Positions 46,200 to 55,238 of a DNA stretch of 64,000 bases are shown piece after piece (within the stretch, counting starts at the first letter, position 1; every line of letters starts with the position of its first letter). The position numbers and the translations under genes are program-made. The notes below the pieces were generated by a model that worked only from the letters and a program-made list of their open reading frames with translations, was not told where the DNA came from and did no database searches. This stretch comes from Agrobacterium vitis. GTDB lineage: Bacteria; Pseudomonadota; Alphaproteobacteria; Rhizobiales; Rhizobiaceae. The stretch lies in NCBI RefSeq assembly GCF_014926405.1, contig NZ_JACXXJ020000003.1, positions 913,001 through 977,000 of the forward strand, written 5' to 3'.

Positions 46200-46355
46200 A
46201 ACAGTTTCAGCCGCGCTACGGAACGGCCGGGTTTCAGCTCACAGTCTATAGATGCGGCGCCTCCATTTTTGGAATTGCGCAACACGGTTCATGCCGTGCC
46301 GAACCCGCTGTGCCAGCTTGCTATTCTGTTATGCCAGTTCAAGGAAGCCAGATCG

Positions 46356-46622
46356 ATGTTTACCAGAACCAAGACACGCATCGTGCATTTTAAATGTCCC
46401 TTCACCCTTCCTGGCCTTGAGGGTACGCAGCCCGCCGGTGACTACCAGGTCAAGGATGATGAAGAACAGATTACTGGCATTTCCTGGCTCGCCTATCGGC
46501 GGGTGGCAACGCTGATCGAAATTGCCAAGGGATCGACAACAAGCCTTGTCGCCATCGACAATTTGGATCTGGACGCCGCCGTCGAGAAGGATCGGGCGAC
46601 ATCCATCACCGCAACTGGATAG
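46356..46622 (+). CDS. Small conserved-looking hypothetical protein
   Basis: 88 residues from the ATG at 46356 (AGGAAG upstream); the frame opens at 46269 but without a ribosome site. It begins MFTRTKTRIVHFKCPFTLPGLEG and continues with a small beta-rich domain (QPAGDYQVKDDEEQITGISWLAYRRVATLIEI), ending acidic. I recall similar short proteins in rhizobial genomes with no known role. It lies upstream of the GT4-GH130 operon in the same direction. Confidence 0.65.
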   Translation: MFTRTKTRIVHFKCPFTLPGLEGTQPAGDYQVKDDEEQITGISWLAYRRVATLIEIAKGSTTSLVAIDNLDLDAAVEKDRATSITATG

Positions 46623-46741
46623 CCACGCCAGGTTCAAGAGGAACCAGAAAGACGCGCACTGTTCACCCCATCGCAGGCTCCCAGTCCGGGAACGAGCCGG
46701 CAGTCAACCCACCGGCGACGGCGTTCTGAAGGGAACCTCTG

Positions 46742-49021
46742 ATGATCAAGACCAAGCGTATCGCATTTATCGGCAATTCGCTTCCAAGGCAGTGCGGGAT
46801 TGCCACCTTCACCACCGACCTCAGCCACGCCATGTCCAATCCGGCAGAGGGGATCGAGACCAGCATCATCGCGATGACCGATGACAAGCTGAACTATGCC
46901 TATCCGGCCAATGTGGTATTTGACATCCGCGATGGCGAGATCGAGGACTATGTGACTGCGGCGCGTATCCTGAACAATGGAGATTATCGGGCCGTCTCCT
47001 TGCAGCACGAGTTCGGCATCTTCGGTGGTCCGGACGGCGCCTTCATTCTCACGCTGCTGTCACACCTGCGAATTCCCGTCATCACGACATTTCACACCAT
47101 CCTTGCCGAGCCGACACCATCCCAGAAACGGGTGTTGCAGCAAGTCGCCGGGGCATCGAGCCGTGTCGTGGTCATGGCAGAAAAGGGGCGGGAGTTTCTC
47201 GAAAATGTCTATGGCGTGGCCCCCGGCAAGATCGATGTCATCGCCCACGGCATTCCCGACAAACCCTTCCATGACCCGGAGCTTGCCAAAGGCAAGATGG
47301 GCTATAGCGGACGGCAGATCATTCTGACCTTTGGACTTCTCTCCCCCAACAAGGGTATCGAGGTGGTCATCGATGCCATGCCGGCCATTCTGAAGGTACA
47401 GCCCGACGCGCTGTATATTGTGCTTGGAGCGACACATCCCACGCTGCTGCGCCGGGAGAAGGAAGCGTATCGCGACAGCCTGCGCATCCGCGCCGAACAG
47501 CTCGGCATCGAACGATCCGTCGTCTTTCTCAATCAGTTCGTTGATGTGCCGACGCTCCTTGATTTCATCGCCATGTGCGATGTGTATGTGACGCCCTATC
47601 GTGATGAGGCGCAAATGACGTCTGGAACGCTCGCCTACAGTTTCGGCATGGGCAGCGCGGTGGTATCGACCCCTTATTGGCACGCCCGTGAGCTTCTAGA
47701 CGACCATCGCGGCATCCTTGTCCCGTTCAGCGATGCGCAGGCGACTGGCGAGGCGATTGCACGATTGCTGGGTGACGATCAGGCGCGTCAGGCGATGCGC
47801 ACGGCCGCCTACGCCACAGGCCGGTCGATGATCTGGTCGCACATCGCCTCGCTCTATCTGAAAAGCATCGAGACCGCGCGCGCAGCATACCGGCCGCGCC
47901 TGATCCGTGATCTCCTAACGCAAAGCATGACCCGCCCGCAGCAAGGCACCAGTTTGAAACTCGGCCATTTCAATACCATGTGCGACGATACCGGCATTTT
48001 CCAGCATGCCGTTTTCTCCGTGCCGGACCGTGCGCATGGCTACTGCGTGGATGACAATGCCCGCGCGCTGATCCTTGCCTGCCATCTGGCTGGCGCCGGA
48101 GAAACAGGCATCCGTGATAGCAGAACTGCCTCCTTCGCCAGTTTCATCCAGCATGCCTGGAATCCCGACCTGAAACAGTTTCGCAACTTCATGAGCTTTG
48201 ATCGCCGGTGGCTGGAAGACAAAGGCTCCGAAGACAGCCATGGCCGAACGCTCTGGGCGCTCGGCATCTGCGCCTCCTCCGACAGCGACCGCCCGCGCCG
48301 CCACTGGGCAGCGGCCCTGTTTGCCAAGGCAGCCCCTGTGGTCGAACATTTCCATTCGCCACGGGCCTGGGCCTTCACTCTGATCGGCCTCGATGCCTAT
48401 TGCAGGGTCACGCCAGAGGACGACGCGGCAGCACAGCTGCGCACAGTACTTGCTGAGCGTCTGATGAGGCTAGAACACCAGGTATCGACAGCCGACCGCC
48501 ATTGGTTTGAAGAGGGGCTTTCCTATGAAAACGCCCGAATTCCGCAAGCCCTGATCGCCACAGGCATGGCAACCGGCTCGGACGAACTCATGGATACCGG
48601 CCTCAGAACGCTAGGCTGGCTCATGCAGCAGCAGACGGCTTCCGGTGGCCAGTTCAGGCCGGTCGGCACCGATGGCTTTTTCGATGTGGGCGAAGCGCCC
48701 AAGCTCTTCGACCAGCAGCCGGTGGAAGCGACAGCGACAATTTCCGCCTGCCTTGCCGCCTATGATGCTACCCGCGACAAAACATGGCTAGAGGCCGCCA
48801 CACGTACCTTTACCTGGTTTACCGGCAGCAATGATCACGGGGTTTCCCTTGTCGATCCGGAAACCGGCAGTTGCCGGGACGGACTGCATCCGGATCGAGC
48901 CAACGAAAACCGCGGAGCGGAATCCGTCCTCTGCTACTTGATCTCCTGCTTTGAAGTTGGCCGGGCATCCCGCCTGACGCATGCCGCACCGAAGCTGGCG
49001 GAGCTTCAGCAGCTTTCTTAA
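46742..49021 (+). CDS. GT4-family glycosyltransferase fused to an alpha/alpha-toroid-like domain
   Basis: 759 residues. The first ~385 form a GT-B glycosyltransferase: GNSLPRQCGIATFT at the start, LQHEFGIFGGPDGA, FGLLSPNKGIEVVIDAM (about 200) and the acceptor/nucleotide region YRDEAQMTSGTLAYSFGMGSAVVST near 300. Residues ~395-755 are helical with repeated motifs (GYCVDDNARALILA, DSHGRTLWALG, FDQQPVEATATISACLAAY) as in glycosidase-type six-hairpin toroids. It probably transfers a mannosyl-type sugar; the toroid may trim or bind the product. It starts an operon with a GH130 enzyme 35 bases on. Confidence 0.85.
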   Translation: MIKTKRIAFIGNSLPRQCGIATFTTDLSHAMSNPAEGIETSIIAMTDDKLNYAYPANVVFDIRDGEIEDYVTAARILNNGDYRAVSLQHEFGIFGGPDGAFILTLLSHLRIPVITTFHTILAEPTPSQKRVLQQVAGASSRVVVMAEKGREFLENVYGVAPGKIDVIAHGIPDKPFHDPELAKGKMGYSGRQIILTFGLLSPNKGIEVVIDAMPAILKVQPDALYIVLGATHPTLLRREKEAYRDSLRIRAEQLGIERSVVFLNQFVDVPTLLDFIAMCDVYVTPYRDEAQMTSGTLAYSFGMGSAVVSTPYWHARELLDDHRGILVPFSDAQATGEAIARLLGDDQARQAMRTAAYATGRSMIWSHIASLYLKSIETARAAYRPRLIRDLLTQSMTRPQQGTSLKLGHFNTMCDDTGIFQHAVFSVPDRAHGYCVDDNARALILACHLAGAGETGIRDSRTASFASFIQHAWNPDLKQFRNFMSFDRRWLEDKGSEDSHGRTLWALGICASSDSDRPRRHWAAALFAKAAPVVEHFHSPRAWAFTLIGLDAYCRVTPEDDAAAQLRTVLAERLMRLEHQVSTADRHWFEEGLSYENARIPQALIATGMATGSDELMDTGLRTLGWLMQQQTASGGQFRPVGTDGFFDVGEAPKLFDQQPVEATATISACLAAYDATRDKTWLEAATRTFTWFTGSNDHGVSLVDPETGSCRDGLHPDRANENRGAESVLCYLISCFEVGRASRLTHAAPKLAELQQLS

Positions 49022-49056
49022 GCACTCTTCCAGCGCCAATCAAAAAAGGATCAGCC

Positions 49057-50370
49057 TTGCCCAATTCAAGCCTCCTCAATCGGCAGGCCCTCTATCTCCG
49101 GCCTGATCCCACCCGTGTCATCGTCCGACCGTTCAAGCCATCGACGGAACCACGCCACCTGAACCCCCGTGACAAAAGCCGGGCCAATGAAATTGTCGAC
49201 CGCGTCCTGTCTCTCGATCCGACCGGTACGACTAACCAGCTGCGAGACATTCTCGATAATTTCGAAGGCCGGCACCGTAACTTGCTGCGCAAGTTCGAGC
49301 TACGCGCCGATGCGATGGAGGACGCGTTCTCCCAGCATGAAAGCTTCAGTCAGCAGCAAAGACAGCTGGTCGGCGCGTATTTCATGAACGAGTATTCGTT
49401 TGAATCCGCAGCCCTGTTCAATCCGAGCATCGTTGCGCATCCCGACCAGACAGGCATGACGCAAGGGTGCTGCCGGGTGATCATCAGCCTGCGCGCGGTT
49501 GGGGAAGGACACATTTCCTCCATGACTTTCCGAACCGGCATGATCGATGCCGAAGGAGCCGTCACCATCGATCCGCCGGTTCGCCTCGCGGGTCTGCCAC
49601 ACATCCATGCCAGTGATGGCCTGTCACCGGCAGGCTGCATCGGCATCAGCTTCGATAGTGAAAGCGATCTCAGCGAACGTGTGATCTTTCCGGTCACGGA
49701 AGCTCAATCGAACGGGATAGAGGATGCCCGGTTCGTGGCTTTCGATGACGATGGCAAGACTGTCTATTTTGCCACCTACACGGCGTATAGTGGTTCCTCG
49801 ATCCGCTCAGAACTTCTGGAAACCCAGGATTTCCTGAGTTTCACGCTGACGCCACTGCGCGGTCCGGCAGCCCGCAACAAGGGCATGGCGCTTTTTCCTC
49901 GGCGCATCAACGGGCGCTTTGCGATGATTGCGCGCCAGGACAGCGAAAATCTTTTTCTGCTGTATTCAGACGACCTGCATCACTGGGACGAGGGTCTTGT
50001 TCTGATGAAACCGGAATTCGCCTGGCAGTTTGTACAGATCGGCAATTGCGGATCGCCCGTCGAAATCGATGAGGGATGGCTGCTCTTTACCCATGGGGTC
50101 GGGCCGATGCGCCGCTATTCGATTGGCGTCACCCTTCTCGATAAGGAGGACCCCAGCATCATCCTGGCGCGCACGGTCGAGCCTTTGTTACAACCGGAAC
50201 CAACCGAGCGTGAAGGCTATGTGCCCAATGTCGTCTATTCCTGCGGCGCCATGCGCCACGGTGACCTCATCGCCCTGCCCTATGCCGTGTCGGACACCTA
50301 TTCAAACTTCAGCACCGTGCAGATCAGCGCGCTGTTGAGCTCAATGCACCCCGCCGGGCAGACGGGGTGA
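49057..50370 (+). CDS. GH130-family beta-mannoside phosphorylase/hydrolase
   Basis: 437 residues from a TTG at 49057 with AAAGGA before it. The five-bladed GH130 body is recognised by LYLRPDPTRVIVRPF at the start, NPSIV at about 122, and NGIEDARFV with the probable acid D223. The family phosphorolyses or hydrolyses beta-mannosides, often beta-1,2 or beta-1,4 oligomannosides. Paired with the GT4 fusion it would make or recycle a mannose-containing oligosaccharide. Its 3' end lies 16 bases from the convergent sugar dehydrogenase gene. Confidence 0.86.
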   Translation: MPNSSLLNRQALYLRPDPTRVIVRPFKPSTEPRHLNPRDKSRANEIVDRVLSLDPTGTTNQLRDILDNFEGRHRNLLRKFELRADAMEDAFSQHESFSQQQRQLVGAYFMNEYSFESAALFNPSIVAHPDQTGMTQGCCRVIISLRAVGEGHISSMTFRTGMIDAEGAVTIDPPVRLAGLPHIHASDGLSPAGCIGISFDSESDLSERVIFPVTEAQSNGIEDARFVAFDDDGKTVYFATYTAYSGSSIRSELLETQDFLSFTLTPLRGPAARNKGMALFPRRINGRFAMIARQDSENLFLLYSDDLHHWDEGLVLMKPEFAWQFVQIGNCGSPVEIDEGWLLFTHGVGPMRRYSIGVTLLDKEDPSIILARTVEPLLQPEPTEREGYVPNVVYSCGAMRHGDLIALPYAVSDTYSNFSTVQISALLSSMHPAGQTG

Positions 50371-50386
50371 CGATCACCAACAAGTC

Positions 50387-51517
50387 TCACCCTTTGACGG
50401 GCGTCAGACGCAACAGACGCCCCTCACTATCGTCTTCAATAACCCACACCGCCCCATCAGGGGCGACCGCGACATCGCGGATGCGCGCCTCCATATCGAA
50501 GCGATCCGCCTCTTCTGCTCCACCAGAAGCGTCGAATGTCACCCTAATCAAAGCCATGGATGCAAGGCCGCCAATCAGGGCCGAACCGCGCCATTGCGGA
50601 AACATCTGACCATTGTAGATCGCAAGCCCAGCCGGAGCGATCACCGGGTTCCAATAAAGAGCCGGGGCAATAAACTCCGGGCTCGTCGAATGGCGCGGTA
50701 TCCGTGTACCGCTGTAATTGTCGCCATTTGACACCAACGGCCAGCCATAATTGCCATTGGCTTTTATCAGATTGAGCTCGTCGCCGCCGCGCGGTCCCAT
50801 TTCATGCAGCCACAGTTTTCCATCGAGCCCGAAAGCAAGACCGTAGGGATTGCGATGACCGGTCGTGAAGGTTTGGGCTTTTACGCCGCCTTGATCCGCA
50901 TGGGGGTTATCCGAGGGCGTCGAGCCATCCAGATTGAGCCGCAGAAGCTTGCCGCGCGCTTGATCGGGGTCCTGTGCCGTATCCGGGCGCATCCGGTCAC
51001 CGACCGTCAAGTAAAGATGCGTGCCATCAGGATCAAAAGCAATAATGCCGCCGGATTGCCCGCCACCGCCCGCTGGCGTCTGGCGCCAAATCACCGTCAT
51101 GTCTTCCAGCGATGCGCTTGTACCAGATGCGGCCAGCTTGGCGCGGGAGAGAACAAGACTGCTGCCGGACGCTCCCGGTTCCGAATACGTAAAATAGACC
51201 TCGCGGTTCTTTTGAAAGCCAGGTGAACTGGCGATGTCGAGAAGACCGTTCTGGCCTTCGGCGGCCACGGCGGGGACATTGGCAACCGGGGTTTTCCGCC
51301 CGTTTTGAAGCACAAGAAAGATCAGGCCCGGCTTTTCTGTTACCAGCATTCGACCGTCCGGCAAAAAGGCAATCGCCCATGGGGTGTCGAAGCGTGCGAC
51401 CTCTTTAGCACTGAAGGGCTTGGTCGAGGAGACCTGATGATTGCCAGCATTGATGCTTTGTGCGTGGGCGGAGGTGATCAGAGCCGCCCAGACGATCATC
51501 ACAGATAGAAACTTCAT
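50387..51517 (-). CDS. PQQ-dependent aldose sugar dehydrogenase (YliI/Asd type)
   Basis: 376 residues with a Sec signal (MKFLSVMIVWAALITSAHAQ). The six-bladed propeller motifs of soluble glucose dehydrogenases are present: TPWAIAFLPDGRMLVTEK near 46, GLLDIASSPGF near 93, GHRNPYGLAFGLDGKLWLHEMGPRGGDELNL near 220, and GSALIGGLASMALIRV near 310. It oxidises aldoses in the periplasm and needs PQQ supplied by the cell or environment. AGGGAGGAG precedes the ATG. A conserved dyad element lies 57 bases upstream. Confidence 0.9.
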   Translation of the reverse strand: MKFLSVMIVWAALITSAHAQSINAGNHQVSSTKPFSAKEVARFDTPWAIAFLPDGRMLVTEKPGLIFLVLQNGRKTPVANVPAVAAEGQNGLLDIASSPGFQKNREVYFTYSEPGASGSSLVLSRAKLAASGTSASLEDMTVIWRQTPAGGGGQSGGIIAFDPDGTHLYLTVGDRMRPDTAQDPDQARGKLLRLNLDGSTPSDNPHADQGGVKAQTFTTGHRNPYGLAFGLDGKLWLHEMGPRGGDELNLIKANGNYGWPLVSNGDNYSGTRIPRHSTSPEFIAPALYWNPVIAPAGLAIYNGQMFPQWRGSALIGGLASMALIRVTFDASGGAEEADRFDMEARIRDVAVAPDGAVWVIEDDSEGRLLRLTPVKG

Positions 51518-51573
51518 GTCTCCTCCCTATACAAAAACGAAGATGCCACCGCATCCTCGCCTTGAAGAAGGCA

Positions 51574-51635
51574 TTGCAAATATCTCAGATGCGGCAGAGG
51601 CTTGAGATATTTGCAAAAGGAATACGAAATGCCAT
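51574..51635. promoter_or_regulatory. Dyad element E1 (paired with E2 at 53545)
   Basis: TTGCAAATATCTCA (51574-51587) and its reverse complement TGAGATATTTGCAA (51603-51616) flank a 15-base centre, followed by GGAATACGAA (51619-51628) and CCAT (51632-51635). The same blocks recur at identical spacing in E2. It lies upstream of the sugar dehydrogenase and downstream of the FAH gene (both minus strand). Operator, terminator or small repeat are all possible. Confidence 0.6.
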
Positions 51636-51692
51636 CTTAATGACTCTTCGTAGGATGTAGTGCGTTATGGTTTGGATTAAACCAGAAGGGTC

Positions 51693-52544
51693 CTAGTTTT
51701 CCGCGACGCAACGGTTTTCAATGCCCCCTAAGCCCTGCACTTCAACGCGCACGACGTCACCGGGCTTCAGAAATGTCTGCGTCGCAATTCCAACGTTTGA
51801 TGGTGTCCCCGTGATAATGACGTCGCCAGGCTCCAATGTCATGACCGTCGATAAATAGACGATCTGGTCATAGATGTCGTAAATCATGTCGCTTGTCGAT
51901 GAGCGCTGGCGCTCCTGTCCATTCAACGACAAGGTCAACGTCAGGTCATGCGGATCGGCAATTTCGTCATCCGTGGTGATCCAGGGGCCGATTGGGCCAT
52001 GGGTATCGAATGATTTGCCCAATGTGTAGGTGGGCGAACGGAATTGCCAGTCGCGGGCAGTCACATCGTTTGCGACAAGATAGCCGGCGATCACACTCCG
52101 AGCATCTTCACGGCTCACATGGCGGCAACGTTTACCGATCACGAAACCAAGTTCTGCCTCGTAATCCACCATCTTTGAAACACCGGGCACGACGACGTCA
52201 CCGTAAGGTCCGTTTATGCAACTGACCTGTTTATTAAACCACAATTGGCTCTCCGGAGTCTTGATACCCGCCGCAGCCGCTTCTTCGGCATGGGCCTGAT
52301 AATTCATGCCGATGGCCAGGAATTTTTGTGGATCGGCGATCGGCGCTTCCAGCCGCACATCCGCAAGCAGGTAAGACGGCTCTGTGACCGCTTCCAGCGC
52401 TGTCCGTAGTCTCGGATAGGCCTCCAAAAGCAGGCGCATCGAATGGCCATATTCTGGAACAACGGCAGTCAGATCGACGATCCGCTGATTATCGACTTTG
52501 CCCAGACGGGTGACGCCGTCGATTGTGAATCTTGCCAATTTCAT
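51693..52544 (-). CDS. Fumarylacetoacetate hydrolase-family protein
   Basis: 283 residues. FAH-fold motifs in order: GMNYQAHAEEAAA near 100, MVDYEAELGFVIG near 126 with metal-binding glutamates, NDVTARDWQFRSPTYTLGKSFDT near 160 and GDVIITGTPSNVG near 245. The family includes hydrolases, decarboxylases and isomerases acting on 2-oxo acids from aromatic ring cleavage. It lies 15 bases after the acetoacetate-decarboxylase-like gene and near an extradiol dioxygenase, so it most likely handles a ring-cleavage product. The SN in TPSNVG replaces the more usual SG. Confidence 0.9.
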   Translation of the reverse strand: MKLARFTIDGVTRLGKVDNQRIVDLTAVVPEYGHSMRLLLEAYPRLRTALEAVTEPSYLLADVRLEAPIADPQKFLAIGMNYQAHAEEAAAAGIKTPESQLWFNKQVSCINGPYGDVVVPGVSKMVDYEAELGFVIGKRCRHVSREDARSVIAGYLVANDVTARDWQFRSPTYTLGKSFDTHGPIGPWITTDDEIADPHDLTLTLSLNGQERQRSSTSDMIYDIYDQIVYLSTVMTLEPGDVIITGTPSNVGIATQTFLKPGDVVRVEVQGLGGIENRCVAEN

Positions 52545-52559
52545 AAAAATATTCCCTGT

Positions 52560-53450
52560 CTAAGACGGCTCAACCGCGCGCATTGAATTGACTGAAACGG
52601 CAATACCGGGGCCGGAAAAGGCCACCATCTGCACCTTCGTGACTTCAAGAATGTCGAGATCGGCCATTCCATTGACGACATGGGCGCTGAGCGGCAATTG
52701 TTCGAATGTCGCCCGATGCCACGCCACGCTGCCTTTTGCCGTCCAGCGTTTGAAATCAAAGCCATCGAAATTGATATTGCTGACCCTGCCGCCAGTCTCG
52801 GGCGGTGCTGCTGCGGTGGTCACATAAGCAATATCGGCACCCTCCCGTCCGCCGGGACTGGTGCGTGGTACATATTTATAATACATCGACGGACCATTAT
52901 CGGCACCGGGAAGTGCCGGCTCATTGCCAGCCTCAACCAGATCCGTCAGGGCGATATCGAAGAATTTAAAGCCCATCCAGGACGCAGAGCAGGTGGCGGT
53001 GCCTTGTGCCTTGTCGTGCTCGATTTCCGGAATGTCAGCAAACATCTTGGGAAAACCAAGCTCATCGCGCCCGGTCATGATGGCGTCAGGCGCGCCTTCC
53101 CACAGGACGGGGCAGAAGGTGCCTTCAAGCGTCTCGGTCTTGCCGCGATAGGTGACGGGAAAATCCACAACGACAATCCCGTAGCCGCGGCCCGCAAGCC
53201 AGTAGAGATTTTTGAACCATGCGCAAGAAACCGTCACCAGAGGCTCGCCGCGCAGTTCCATGCCCGGCGGAAGCAGTGCCTCGAGCTTTTCGGGCAATGT
53301 TCTGTAGGTAACGGCCATCCACTCGGCGTTCATTCGGCCTGTCTCCTCGGCCGCCCACATGCCGCCGCCGGGCTTTTGGCGCGGTCCAGGAGCTGGTCCG
53401 AAGGACAGTGGCATTCGATACCGGAATGCAGGATTTAATGTAAAACTCAT
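52560..53450 (-). CDS. Acetoacetate decarboxylase-superfamily protein
   Basis: 296 residues with the ADC fold. The Schiff-base lysine of true decarboxylases aligns with K135 in GRDELGFPKMFADI. In clostridial ADC the next residue is a second lysine that lowers the pKa of the first; here it is Met. The protein may thus be a non-decarboxylating superfamily member (aldolase, dehydratase or cyclase type). It is cotranscribed with the FAH gene. An E2 dyad element lies about 95 bases upstream of its ATG (53450). The role in the aromatic cluster is not known. Confidence 0.85.
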   Translation of the reverse strand: MSFTLNPAFRYRMPLSFGPAPGPRQKPGGGMWAAEETGRMNAEWMAVTYRTLPEKLEALLPPGMELRGEPLVTVSCAWFKNLYWLAGRGYGIVVVDFPVTYRGKTETLEGTFCPVLWEGAPDAIMTGRDELGFPKMFADIPEIEHDKAQGTATCSASWMGFKFFDIALTDLVEAGNEPALPGADNGPSMYYKYVPRTSPGGREGADIAYVTTAAAPPETGGRVSNINFDGFDFKRWTAKGSVAWHRATFEQLPLSAHVVNGMADLDILEVTKVQMVAFSGPGIAVSVNSMRAVEPS

Positions 53451-53544
53451 TTTTTAACCTCTCCCAGCCAGCCAGGACGCCGGCACGACCGTTAAATACC
53501 AAGTCTCGACTATATTGACCACATCCAGACCCTGAGAAAACTTC

Positions 53545-53602
53545 GAATATCTCAAATCTATCAAAGACTTGAGATATTCAAGAGCGGAATACGAACTACC
53601 AT
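53545..53602. promoter_or_regulatory. Dyad element E2 (paired with E1 at 51574)
   Basis: GAATATCTCAA (53545-53555) and TTGAGATATTC (53569-53579) form an 11-base perfect inverted repeat with a 13-base centre, followed by GGAATACGAA (53586-53595) and CCAT (53599-53602). Left-to-right spacing of all four blocks equals that of E1. It lies in the 215-base gap between the dioxygenase gene and the ADC-like gene, upstream of the latter. Confidence 0.6.
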
Positions 53603-53665
53603 TTTCAGTGATACTTCGCATAAATCTCAGCCAGAAAACGCCGAAACGGCCTTCCCTGAAAAAAT

Positions 53666-54565
53666 CTAGATAGTCGGATCGAAAGCGATCCCCGGACGCA
53701 GGAACGAGGGAGTGGGTGGCGTGCCCCAGAGATTGAGCCAGCGACCCGCCAACCCCTCCGAAATATCCCAGCTGCGCGGTTCATAGGTTGCATCATTGTC
53801 GATCCGATCGAGTTCGATGGAGTTCTCGACCAGGCATCCATGCGGATCGGCATAATAGGTGAAGACATTGCCACCCGCACCGTGACGGCCCGGACCCCAA
53901 ACCAGAGCGCGCTCCTTTCCGGCAAGATTGTCGGCGATCGTCTGAAGATCCTGGAGCGAATGCAAGTCGAAGGCATAGTGATGCAATCCGCTTTCGCCCG
54001 GCCCCATGGCGATGGTGTGATGGTAGCCATCTTCAGCACGGTACCAGCGCAAGGCACCGTCTTCCGTCATATCCGACAGCTTCAGACCCAGAACTTTGAC
54101 GCAGAAATCCCCGTAGGCCGCAGTATCAGGCGCGAAGGAATTGATGTGCTCGATCCGGCGCGGACGGGCGCCCGGTGTCGAATAACTGTAGTGACGGGGC
54201 TGGTTGCGAGTGATTGGCGTATGGACTTCGAAAATCGTCCCGCCGGGTGCAACCAGACGAACAGCGCGGTCATAATGTTTGCCCAGAGGCCTGTCCGACA
54301 ATATCTCCAGTCCATCGGATTTTGCGCGGCGATAGACCTCGTCTACGGCATCCGCATTGACAGCCTCCAGCCCGCAGGCAACCGCTTTTCCGTCGCCCTT
54401 GATATAGGTGACTTCGTGGTGGCGGTCGTTGCTGGAAAGATAGACGGTCTCGCCGTCGACTTCCGTGATCCTCAAGCCAACGACATCGCAAAGATCCTGT
54501 GCCGCGCCCAGAGGATCCGGCGAGGAGATGATCACGTGGCCCATTTGTCTGATAAGATAGGTCAT
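53666..54565 (-). CDS. Extradiol dioxygenase of the VOC family (catechol 2,3-dioxygenase type)
   Basis: 299 residues, two VOC repeats (about 8-118 and 137-255), the size of type I extradiol dioxygenases. The 2-His-1-carboxylate iron set is visible: H140 (RIEHINS), H196 (GLHHYAF) and E247 (CLVENSIE). H228 (GRHGAG) and Y237/Y238 fit the second-sphere residues. It would cleave a catechol next to its hydroxyls with Fe(II) and O2 in the cytoplasm. It is the last gene of the operon MFS-porin-SnoaL-GST-VOC. GGAG lies before the ATG at 54565. Confidence 0.9.
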   Translation of the reverse strand: MTYLIRQMGHVIISSPDPLGAAQDLCDVVGLRITEVDGETVYLSSNDRHHEVTYIKGDGKAVACGLEAVNADAVDEVYRRAKSDGLEILSDRPLGKHYDRAVRLVAPGGTIFEVHTPITRNQPRHYSYSTPGARPRRIEHINSFAPDTAAYGDFCVKVLGLKLSDMTEDGALRWYRAEDGYHHTIAMGPGESGLHHYAFDLHSLQDLQTIADNLAGKERALVWGPGRHGAGGNVFTYYADPHGCLVENSIELDRIDNDATYEPRSWDISEGLAGRWLNLWGTPPTPSFLRPGIAFDPTI

Positions 54566-54577
54566 GGCTTTCTCCAC

Positions 54578-55168
54578 TTACTGTAGCGATTGGACGGATG
54601 GACGGCTCTCTATCCGCTTGAGATAGGCCTGGATGTTCGGCCAGGCGGCCAGATCGATGGCCTGTAGCTTTGCCCATCCGAGAATGACGAACGCATAGGC
54701 ATCCGCGATCGAAAATGTTGCCCCGGCGAGATAATCGCTTAGCCCCAGACGGCGATCGAGCGTGCCGAAAACCCGTGGCAACAAGGCGGTTTTGGTGATT
54801 TCGGCAAAGTCCGGTGGCGTATTCGGCCGCATCAGGGGGGTAAAGGTCTTGTGCAATTCGGTTGCCACGTAATTGGTCCATTCCAGCACGCGGTAGCGGG
54901 CAAGATCGCCGGGCGGTGGCAAAAGGTCGCTTTCCGGGGCCTGATCAGCCAGATATTGCAGGATGATCGCGCCTTCCGTCAGCACGTCCCCATCATCGAG
55001 TACAAGGGCCGGAACCTGGCCCTTCGGGTTCACCTGAAGATAGCTCGTTCCATCCGGAAGCGTTTTCTCCCTGAGATTGACCGGAATGGAAGAGGCGGAG
55101 ATACCGGCCTCCTGCAGAACGATGCGGGATGCCGTGGAGCAGGTGCCGGGCGTATGGTAGAGTTGCAT
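54578..55168 (-). CDS. Glutathione S-transferase (beta-like)
   Basis: 196 residues: thioredoxin-like N-domain (1-80) and helical C-domain. MQLYHTPGTCSTASRIVL has the beta-class C10, and QVNPKGQVPAL and DGDVLTEGAIILQYLA are the cis-proline and glutathione-binding motifs. In aromatic pathways such GSTs act as isomerases, dehalogenases or etherases. The gene ends 12 bases before the dioxygenase gene. Its substrate is not evident. Confidence 0.9.
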   Translation of the reverse strand: MQLYHTPGTCSTASRIVLQEAGISASSIPVNLREKTLPDGTSYLQVNPKGQVPALVLDDGDVLTEGAIILQYLADQAPESDLLPPPGDLARYRVLEWTNYVATELHKTFTPLMRPNTPPDFAEITKTALLPRVFGTLDRRLGLSDYLAGATFSIADAYAFVILGWAKLQAIDLAAWPNIQAYLKRIESRPSVQSLQ

Positions 55169-55238
55169 GCTTTAATCCTGATGAATGGTGAGATGGTTGC
55201 CGGTATGCTGTCTGTGATGACAGCACACCGCTATGCCG

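Noticed and set aside
51574..53602. E1 and E2 as plain rho-independent terminators
   Set aside because: No T-runs, and the conserved GGAATACGAA and CCAT blocks outside the stems are not needed for termination.
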